Assembly (NCBI GenBank): GCA_016935715.1 | Contig: JAFGQJ010000371.1 | Location: 1 to 7,927 of the forward strand | Direction: 5' to 3' | Source of the DNA: Spirochaetales bacterium | GTDB lineage: Bacteria; Spirochaetota; Spirochaetia; SZUA-6; DRHE01 | DNA length: 7,927 nucleotides | In this document: in pieces, positions 1-4,891 of the stretch | How the letters are laid out: the number at the start of each line of letters is the position of its first letter | How positions within the stretch are numbered: position 1 is the first letter of the stretch | Notes under the pieces: generated by a model | Told to the model about the DNA's origin: nothing | The model's database searches: none | Seen by the model: the letters and a program-made list of their open reading frames with translations, nothing else | Made by a program: the position numbers and the translations under genes

Positions 1-1010
1 ATCGCCATCTGCAGCAGCAGGCCTCCCTGGCTGGCCCCCGCAGCCTGGTAGCTCAAGCCCTCTCCGTACTTCCTGGCATACAGCTCGGCGTACTCCGAGG
101 CGCTGCCGAACAGCTCGTCGGAGTAGTTCATCTGGGGCATCCACCAGGACACGCCGCAGATGTTGTTCGCATCCTCTCCCAGGTTGTCCGTGAAGTCCTT
201 GAGCTCGGGCCCGGTGGTGAACCCGATGGCCTTGAGGTCGACCTTCTGTTCGTTGAGCTGTCGCACGGTCAGGATCGCTTCCTCGAGGTATCCGGAGCCC
301 ATCAGCACCTCGGCGCCGGAGTTCTTGATCTTCAGGATCGTAGAGGAGAGGTCTTTCACGCCCTTGGGGTATTCCTCTATGTAGACCACGTCGAATCCAT
401 TCTGCTTGGCGTAGGCTTCGGCCCCCTTGGCCACGGCGGCGGGGAAGTTGTCATTGGGATAGATGATCGCCACCCTGGAAGGCCTGGGGCTCTGCGCGGC
501 CAGCATGTCGATGAAGCTGGAAAAGATCCGGGTTGCCGGAGCCAGAACCGCGTACACGTTCTGGAAACCCCGCTCGTAGATGTTGGTGGCGTTGGCCAGC
601 GTCGCCATGGTGATGATGTTGTACTTCTCCGCTATGGCCGTGGTGGCGAAGGTCGGACCGGAACCGAAGGGCCCCAGCAGGAACTGGACCTTGTCCTCGG
701 TGATCAGCTTCTCGGTCAGCTTGGCCGAGGTCTGGTTGTCGGACTGATCATCGTAGTAGATGATTTCCACGGGCAGCTTTTTGTCGCCTACCTGGATTCC
801 TCCCCGGGCATTCACCTGCTCGGCCCACAGCTCGTAGCCGTTTTTCACCATGTTGCCGAAGCGGGCCAGGTTTCCGCTCAGGGACACCGAGGCACCGATC
901 TTGATGACCTCCGGCTCAGCCTCTTCGCCCTGACCGACGGCGAAGGCTGTTCCCGCAGCAAGCAGCAGCACCGCCAGGAGCGCAAACATCTTGAAGAACC
1001 TCTTGTTCAT
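1..1010 (-). CDS. Periplasmic branched-chain amino acid-type substrate-binding protein, C-terminus cut off by window edge
   Basis: This is the solute-capturing component of the LivHMGF importer encoded just upstream, of the periplasmic binding protein family that includes LivJ/LivK. Translation starts at ATG 1010-1008, behind a strong GGGAGGT ribosome site with 4 nt between it and the ATG. Residues 1-24 form a Sec signal peptide (MNKRFF, a Leu/Ala core, cleavage after AFA). There is no lipobox Cys, so the protein is soluble or periplasmic rather than a lipoprotein. The mature end, VGQGEEAEPEVIKIGASVSL, leads into the first lobe (IGASVSLSG about 38-46, then YYDDQSD and LLGPFGSG). Later blocks include VAIIYPNDNF and GVSWWMP. 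In all 336 residues are visible; relatives usually have about 370-410, so a few dozen residues and the stop lie outside. Ligand specificity cannot be read from sequence: Leu/Ile/Val is likely, but related proteins bind amides, aromatic acids or other amino acids. Confidence 0.93.
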   Translation of the reverse strand, partial: MNKRFFKMFALLAVLLLAAGTAFAVGQGEEAEPEVIKIGASVSLSGNLARFGNMVKNGYELWAEQVNARGGIQVGDKKLPVEIIYYDDQSDNQTSAKLTEKLITEDKVQFLLGPFGSGPTFATTAIAEKYNIITMATLANATNIYERGFQNVYAVLAPATRIFSSFIDMLAAQSPRPSRVAIIYPNDNFPAAVAKGAEAYAKQNGFDVVYIEEYPKGVKDLSSTILKIKNSGAEVLMGSGYLEEAILTVRQLNEQKVDLKAIGFTTGPELKDFTDNLGEDANNICGVSWWMPQMNYSDELFGSASEYAELYARKYGEGLSYQAAGASQGGLLLQMA

Positions 1011-1067
1011 GCGTACCTCCCTTTCTGTTTTTTTAAGTATAATGATTCTCCTGCATTTTAGCCAAGC

Positions 1068-1775
1068 TCAGATTCCCAGATAGGCCTTCTGGATCTCCTT
1101 GTTCTTCATCAGCTCCGTCGACGGACCGGACATCTCCACCCGCCCGTTCACAAAAACGTAGCCTCTGCTGGCCAGCTCCAGGGCGATCTGAACGTCCTGG
1201 TCGACGAGCAGGATGGTGATGTCCCGCTTCTCGTGGATCTCCCGCAGGACCCTGATCAGCCCGTCTACGACGACCGGCGCCAGACCCAGGGAAAGCTCGT
1301 CCAGGAGCAGCACCTTCGGGTCCGCCATCAGGCCGCGGGCCACGGCGCACATCTGCGCCTCCCCTCCGGAGAGGGTTCCGGCCAGCTGCTTGCGCCGCTC
1401 CTCGAGCACCGGCAGAATCCCGTACACCCACTTCAGATCGCGCCGGACGCCTTCCCGGTCCCTGCGCGTGTAGGCGCCCATCTTCAGGTTGTCCTCTACG
1501 CTGAGGCCGCTGTACAACTGTCGGCCTTCCGGCACCATCATGATCCCGTGCCTGGCCCTCCAGGTCTGGGGCAGCCGGGTGATGTCCTGGTCGTCGAAGA
1601 GGATCGTTCCGCTGTACGGCTGTATGGCTCCGGCAAGGGTCCTCAGGAAGGTGGTCTTGCCCACGCCGTTTGCACCGATCAGAGCGGTGATGCTGCCCGT
1701 CTCGATTTCCAGCGACAAATCCCAGAGGATCTGCACATCCCCGTAGCCGGCGTTCAGTCGTTCAACCCTGACCAC
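1068..1775 (-). CDS. livF: LivF: ABC transporter ATPase for branched-chain amino acids
   Basis: This is one of the two cytoplasmic ATPases that power LivHM. I chose the GTG at 1775-1773, behind an AGGAGG site (1788-1783) at 7 nt, because it gives a normal 235-residue LivF beginning VVRVERLNAGYGD. The in-frame ATG at 1832 would add 19 unconserved residues read from inside livG. Motifs: Walker A GANGVGKTT (34-42), VPEGRQLY (81-88) in the Q-loop region, signature LSGGEAQ (135-141), Walker B KVLLLDE (154-160), and the family-typical end KAYLGI. The switch histidine is absent: the motif is LLVDQD (189-194), with Gln193 where most ABC ATPases have His. LivF proteins normally have a Gln there (E. 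coli: VEQN), so this is a family trait. The gene overlaps livG by 14 nt, which implies translational coupling. The E. coli-type DEPSLGL is DELSLGL here. Confidence 0.95.
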   Translation of the reverse strand: MVRVERLNAGYGDVQILWDLSLEIETGSITALIGANGVGKTTFLRTLAGAIQPYSGTILFDDQDITRLPQTWRARHGIMMVPEGRQLYSGLSVEDNLKMGAYTRRDREGVRRDLKWVYGILPVLEERRKQLAGTLSGGEAQMCAVARGLMADPKVLLLDELSLGLAPVVVDGLIRVLREIHEKRDITILLVDQDVQIALELASRGYVFVNGRVEMSGPSTELMKNKEIQKAYLGI

Positions 1776-2526
1776 CGTCTGTCCTCCTCTTGGCGTATCG
1801 TTCACCCAGGTAGGCGGAGATGACCTTCTCATCGTTGCTGATGCTCTCCGGCGGCCCCTCGGCGATTTTTTGCCCGTGATGCAGCACCATGATGCGGTGA
1901 GAGATCCCCATGATCGCCTTCATCACGTGCTCGATGACCAGGATGGTCCTGCCCTCCTTCTCGTTGAGCCTGCGGATCAGGTCCATGATCCAGCTGATCT
2001 CGGTGGTATTCAGGCCGGCCATGACCTCATCCAACAGGAGCAGCTCCGGGTCCATGGCCAGAGCCCGGGCCAGCTCCAGGCGCTTACGCTCGGAGATATT
2101 GAGATTCTCCACGGCCACGTTTTCCTGACCCGTCAAATTCACGGTAGAGAGGATGGCCCGCGTCTTTTCTCGTGCCTCCCGGGCATCCCGTATCTTGTCC
2201 TTGCCGAACAGCGCCCCGATCGAAACATTCTCCAGGAGGGTCATCCCCGGGAAGGGTTTCACGATCTGAAAGGTCCGGGATATTCCCTTTTCCGCGATGC
2301 GGAAGGGTTTGAGTCCGGAGATGACCTGATTCCTGAAGGTGATCGTTCCCCTGGTCAGGGACAGAGTGCCATTGATCATGGACAGCAGGGTGGTCTTTCC
2401 CGCCCCGTTGGGCCCGATGATTCCGAGGATCTCCCCCTTCTTCACATCAAAGTCCACGTTCCACACCGCTTTCAGGGCGCCGAAGGTCCTGGTGACATTC
2501 CGTCCGCTCAGTATCACCTCATTCAT
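1762..2526 (-). CDS. livG: LivG: ABC transporter ATPase for branched-chain amino acids, with atypical signature motif
   Basis: This is the second ATPase of the importer, 254 residues, the usual LivG length. The ATG at 2526-2524 overlaps the livM stop as ATGA. A longer reading from 2778 only adds out-of-frame livM sequence. Motifs: Walker A GPNGAGKTT (38-46), Q-loop RTFQ (Gln87), Walker B ELLLLDE (161-167), AGLNTTE D-loop region, switch His200 in VIEHVM, and the family-typical tail SAYLGE. The signature motif is unusual: LNISERKRLELARAL (142-156) replaces the LAYGDQRRLEIARC type of E. coli LivG and has lost the conserved glycine. From memory, a LivG subgroup with ADRKRLE and DEVMAGL shares this, so it is probably a natural variant and not damage. 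The catalytic Glu167 and His200 are intact. The partners are LivF (ATPase) and LivH/LivM (membrane channel). Confidence 0.95.
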   Translation of the reverse strand: MNEVILSGRNVTRTFGALKAVWNVDFDVKKGEILGIIGPNGAGKTTLLSMINGTLSLTRGTITFRNQVISGLKPFRIAEKGISRTFQIVKPFPGMTLLENVSIGALFGKDKIRDAREAREKTRAILSTVNLTGQENVAVENLNISERKRLELARALAMDPELLLLDEVMAGLNTTEISWIMDLIRRLNEKEGRTILVIEHVMKAIMGISHRIMVLHHGQKIAEGPPESISNDEKVISAYLGERYAKRRTDGGQG

Positions 2527-3482
2527 CGATCTGCCCCCTTGCGTCGGATCGGAATCAGGGACATGATTCCTTTCCCCTGGGTAACCAGGCTGATGATCCC
2601 CCTCGGCATGAACAGAACCACCAGGATGATGATCAATCCGAGGATACCGAGGTGCAGATTGATGAAGCGCGACCATACCAGCTCGGAGATGGTCTCCAGG
2701 ATGAAGGCGCCTATCACGGGGCCGAACACGGTGCCGGCTCCTCCGATCAGCAGGATTACGAACATCTTCACCACCCACATCACATCGAACACGGTGGGGG
2801 CATCGATGTATGTAAACCAGTACGCGTAGACCGATCCGGTGATCCCGGTGAACAGGGCGCTCAGAGCCCAGGCAGTAATCTTATAGCGGGTCGTGTCGAT
2901 CCCCATGACCCCGGCCGCCTCCTCATTGGCCCTGATCGCCTTGAGGGCGTATCCAAGGCGGTTCCTGGACAGACGCCAGGCCACGACGAGAATGATGATC
3001 AGCAGCGCGAACATCATGAAGTAGAAGAAGGTGTTGATCACGGCGGGATTGCCCCGCAGCGGCGGCACGGTGATGCCCTGGCCGCCTCCGGTGATGTTCG
3101 TCATATTCTCGACTACATATTTGACGGCCTCGGCCGCTCCGAGGGTGCCTAACGCGAAGTAATGCCCCTTCAGCCTCAGGAGAAGCATGCCCAGAACAAT
3201 GGCCACCGCCACTGCCAGGCCCGCCGAGCACACCAGGGCCGGCGGATAGGAGAAGCCCAGCTTGGTCATCAGAACCGCCGTGGCATAGGCACCCACGCCG
3301 AAGAAGACCATATTGCCGAAGGCTGCATAGCCGGTGAAGCCGGCGATGATGTTCAGTGCGGAGGCCAGGACGGCAAACATGAAGGTAAAGGTGATCAACC
3401 GTACCCAGAACCCGGTGAGCAGGAACGGGGCGGCGATGCACAGAGCAGCCAGTATGGCCAGGATGATCGCCTTGCCCTTCAT
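2523..3482 (-). CDS. livM: LivM: branched-chain amino acid ABC transporter permease
   Basis: This is the larger of the two inner-membrane channel subunits, 319 residues, and pairs with LivH. The first hydrophobic segment begins at once (residues 5-23), and strongly apolar stretches follow to the C-terminus, which ends in a basic cytoplasmic tail (IPIRRKGADR). Family blocks are clear: GFTGYAAFGNMVFFGVGAYA (48-67), LKGHYFALGTL (104-114), TGGGQGI (131-137), the cytoplasmic coupling loop NRLGYALKAIRANEEAAGVM followed by GID (174-196), and GGAGTVFGPVIGA (247-259). The ATG at 3482 overlaps the livH stop as ATGA and has AGAGG (3495-3491) 8 nt upstream, inside the end of livH. Translation is therefore coupled at both ends. 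The protein is intact, with nothing unusual seen. Confidence 0.95.
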   Translation of the reverse strand: MKGKAIILAILAALCIAAPFLLTGFWVRLITFTFMFAVLASALNIIAGFTGYAAFGNMVFFGVGAYATAVLMTKLGFSYPPALVCSAGLAVAVAIVLGMLLLRLKGHYFALGTLGAAEAVKYVVENMTNITGGGQGITVPPLRGNPAVINTFFYFMMFALLIIILVVAWRLSRNRLGYALKAIRANEEAAGVMGIDTTRYKITAWALSALFTGITGSVYAYWFTYIDAPTVFDVMWVVKMFVILLIGGAGTVFGPVIGAFILETISELVWSRFINLHLGILGLIIILVVLFMPRGIISLVTQGKGIMSLIPIRRKGADR

Positions 3483-4342
3483 TCGTAGAACCTCTTGCCG
3501 AGCAATCCCTGGGGGCGAAACACCAGAACCAGAACCAGAACCGAGAATCCGAGCAGCTCCTGATAGGAGGAGGGGATGAACACTGTACCCACGGTCTCCA
3601 CCAGGCCGAGCACCATACCCCCGACCAGGGCGCCGATCGTCGAGCCCAGTCCGCCGAGGATGGCGATCACGAAGGCCTTGGCTACCAGCGGTCCGCCGAC
3701 GAAGGGATTCACGCTCATGATCGGAGATATCAGACAGCCCGCCGCGCCGGCCAGTGCGGCGCTCACTCCGAAGGTGACTGCATAGATGTTGAACACATCG
3801 ATGCCGACGGTCTTGGCCCCTTCGAAGTTCAGCGCCGTGGCATTGATCGCAATGCCCGTCTTGGTTCTTCTCATGAACAGGTAGAACAAACCGGTGAGAA
3901 CCAGGGCAGCGGCGAAGATCCCCAGACGGACTGCGGGTATCACCACCTCACCGATCTTAAAACCGGCGGAGGAGTACGGCAGTTTGACGCTGCGGTAGTC
4001 GGCGCTCCAGATCAGCAGGCAGACATTGGCGATCAGGATCTGAAGACCAAAGGTAAAGGTCAGAGTAATGAATACGCTGCCGCGGACCACCCGGTTGAGC
4101 AGCAATTTCTGGATTACGTAGCCCAGTACAAACAGCACCAGCATCACCAGGGGAATCGACAAAAAAGGATCGAACCCCGCAACGGTGTAGAGGGTATAGG
4201 ACAGATAGGCGCCTATCATGATGAAGCTTCCGTGGGCGACGTTGATGATATTCATGACGCCCCAGACCAGGGAGAAGCCGATCCCGATGGTGGCGTACAC
4301 GGCACCGAAGAGGATTCCATTGATTATCGCCTGCAGCAGCAT
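3479..4342 (-). CDS. livH: LivH: branched-chain amino acid ABC transporter permease, first gene of the operon
   Basis: This is the smaller inner-membrane channel subunit, 287 residues, the first gene of the transport operon and partner of LivM. The start is ATG 4342-4340 with AAGGA (4355-4351) 8 nt upstream. Diagnostic blocks: NGILFGAVYATIGIGFSLVWG (8-28), MNIINVAHGSF plus IMIGAY (30-46), the coupling loop RRTKTGIAINATALNFEGAK followed by TVGID (158-182), ILGGLGSTIGALVGG (228-242) and FRPQGLLG (275-282). About eight hydrophobic segments can be picked out. The last one contains an alternating Val-Leu run (268-274) encoded by an in-frame 6-bp tandem repeat at 3523-3540. The transport role is secure; the exact substrate is not. 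Confidence 0.95.
   Translation of the reverse strand: MLLQAIINGILFGAVYATIGIGFSLVWGVMNIINVAHGSFIMIGAYLSYTLYTVAGFDPFLSIPLVMLVLFVLGYVIQKLLLNRVVRGSVFITLTFTFGLQILIANVCLLIWSADYRSVKLPYSSAGFKIGEVVIPAVRLGIFAAALVLTGLFYLFMRRTKTGIAINATALNFEGAKTVGIDVFNIYAVTFGVSAALAGAAGCLISPIMSVNPFVGGPLVAKAFVIAILGGLGSTIGALVGGMVLGLVETVGTVFIPSSYQELLGFSVLVLVLVFRPQGLLGKRFYE
3523..3540 (-). repeat. Three-copy 6-bp tandem repeat inside livH
   Basis: The unit CCAGAA (plus strand) occurs three times head to tail, with partial copies on each side. On the coding strand this reads TTCTGG and encodes alternating Val and Leu in the last membrane segment of LivH (residues 268-274). Because the unit is two codons long, gain or loss of a copy would keep the frame and only lengthen or shorten the helix. 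Confidence 0.75.
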
Positions 4343-4384
4343 CTTTCCTGTCCTTTGAGCCGAATAATGATAGGAATCAGATCA

Positions 4385-4413
4385 GTTTTAGCAGATACCT
4401 TGCGAAAAAGCAA
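4385..4413 (-). promoter_or_regulatory. Possible sigma-70-type promoter for the liv operon
   Basis: On the minus strand TTGCTT (4413-4408) and TAAAAC (4390-4385) are separated by 17 nt. They match the -35 and -10 consensus at 3 of 6 and 4 of 6 positions. A start near 4378 would leave a leader of about 36 nt before livH, enough for its ribosome site. The -35 element overlaps the hairpin at 4399-4414. The match is weak and other positions are possible. Confidence 0.3.
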
Positions 4414-4414
4414 G
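4399..4414. repeat. Short inverted repeat in the divergent control region
   Basis: CTTGC (4399-4403) and GCAAG (4410-4414) are perfect 5-bp inverted arms around a 6-nt A-rich loop. No T-run follows on the plus strand. On the minus strand the hairpin coincides with the candidate liv -35 box, so a role as an operator is more plausible than as a terminator. It could be chance. Confidence 0.35.
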
Positions 4415-4419
4415 AAAAA

Positions 4420-4458
4420 CCGAATTCCCCATAACCTTTCCACAGCTCGATAATTCGG
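4420..4458. repeat. Separated inverted repeat CCGAATT / AATTCGG, possible operator
   Basis: A perfect 7-bp inverted repeat has arms at 4420-4426 and 4452-4458. The arm centres are 32 bp apart, close to three helical turns, so both arms face the same side of the DNA. It lies between the candidate liv promoter and the start of the DsrE-like gene, where a shared regulator would bind. No known site is recognised, and the role is inferred from position only. Confidence 0.35.
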
Positions 4459-4487
4459 GTAGGATGGACTGCAGGAGGAACTGCTCA

Positions 4488-4835
4488 GTGGAAAAGATAG
4501 CTCTCTTCGCCTTCAACGGAGATCCCATGTGTTTTATCCACGTGCTGCTCAACGCACTGGATTTCAGCAGCAAGGATTACGAGATCAAACTGGTAATCGA
4601 AGGATCGGCGACCAAACTGATCGCCGAGCTGGACAAGAGCGATCACCCCCTGCACACGTTGTACGACAAGGTGAAGAAAGAAGTTCTTCTGGTGGGAGCG
4701 TGCAAAGCCTGCTCCCAGAAGATGGGAACCCTGGAGGCGGCAAGAGCTCAGGGACTGCACATCCTGGAGGACATGTCAGGGCATCCCAGCATCGAAAGTT
4801 TCATCGAACAGGGCTACAGGATCATCACCTTCTAA
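4488..4835 (+). CDS. DsrE-like small cytoplasmic protein with CxxC motif
   Basis: This is a 115-residue soluble protein with no signal peptide or membrane segment. It has the look of the DsrE/DsrF-like (sulfur-relay type) fold: MEKIALFAFNGDPMCFIHVL, IKLVIEGSATKLI, then GACKACSQKMG and DMSGHPS, ending in GYRIITF. Three cysteines stand out: Cys15, and Cys72 and Cys75 in a CKAC (CxxC) motif. In the family such cysteines can carry persulfide or act in redox reactions. I recall similar stand-alone proteins in anaerobic bacteria, with no firmly assigned function. I chose GTG 4488 because AGGAGG (4473-4478) lies 9 nt upstream and the protein then begins at the conserved region. ATG 4464 is in frame but would put that AGGAGG inside the gene and has a poor site. 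The gene is first in the plus-strand cluster, divergent from livH and 56 nt ahead of the LAL regulator gene. No link to amino acid transport can be shown. Confidence 0.85.
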   Translation: MEKIALFAFNGDPMCFIHVLLNALDFSSKDYEIKLVIEGSATKLIAELDKSDHPLHTLYDKVKKEVLLVGACKACSQKMGTLEAARAQGLHILEDMSGHPSIESFIEQGYRIITF

Positions 4836-4852
4836 GCGCCGTCCATATCCTG

Positions 4853-4879
4853 TTGCCCGCAGGCGGAAGCGGATATAAT
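4853..4879 (+). promoter_or_regulatory. Possible promoter immediately before the LAL regulator gene
   Basis: A perfect -10 hexamer TATAAT lies at 4874-4879. The best -35 match is TTGCCC (4853-4858), 4 of 6, at a short 15-nt spacing. Transcription would begin near 4886, only about 6 nt before the GTG at 4892. The message would be nearly leaderless, or translation would begin at the in-frame GTG at 4904. In GC-rich DNA a perfect TATAAT is notable but can occur by chance, and the gene may simply be read through from 4488. Confidence 0.3.
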
Positions 4880-4891
4880 CAGGGAACAACC

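Larger units (their letters stand above)
4343..4487. promoter_or_regulatory. Divergent intergenic control region between livH and the DsrE-like gene
   Basis: These 145 nt contain no gene and are more AT-rich than the flanking coding DNA. They must hold the transcription signals of the transport operon (leftward). They probably also hold those of the DsrE-like/LAL regulator cluster (rightward), for which I found no convincing sigma-70 pair. Two inverted repeats lie inside: a short hairpin at 4399-4414 and the separated arms CCGAATT (4420-4426) and AATTCGG (4452-4458). The neighbouring LAL regulator is the natural candidate binder, but this is inference. Confidence 0.6.

Noticed and set aside
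1011..1067. Terminator or separate gene between livF and the binding-protein gene
   Set aside because: The 57-nt gap has no stable hairpin and no coding potential; it holds mainly the ribosome site of the binding-protein gene.
1233..1823. Plus-strand open frame (196 codons) opposite livF
   Set aside because: It is antisense to a complete LivF with all ABC motifs, and its translation shows no domain.
2527..2778. Longer livG reading frame starting inside livM
   Set aside because: The added 84 residues are the livM coding sequence in the wrong frame. The ATGA junction at 2523-2526 gives the standard LivG length.
1870..2829. Long plus-strand open frame (319 codons) opposite livG and livM
   Set aside because: It is antisense to two clear genes. 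The translation is His/Asp/Arg-rich with no recognisable motif, and it arises from codon bias in GC-rich DNA.
4456..4462. CGGGTAG shared by the DsrE-like leader (4456-4462) and the small-gene leader (7670-7676)
   Set aside because: A shared 7-mer between two regions of about 130-145 nt is expected by chance, and the contexts differ.
4529..4891. N-terminal extension of the LAL regulator into the DsrE-like gene
   Set aside because: The extra 121 residues are the DsrE-like gene read in another frame. MalT-type proteins begin just before the LKTKLYIP segment, which fits GTG 4892.
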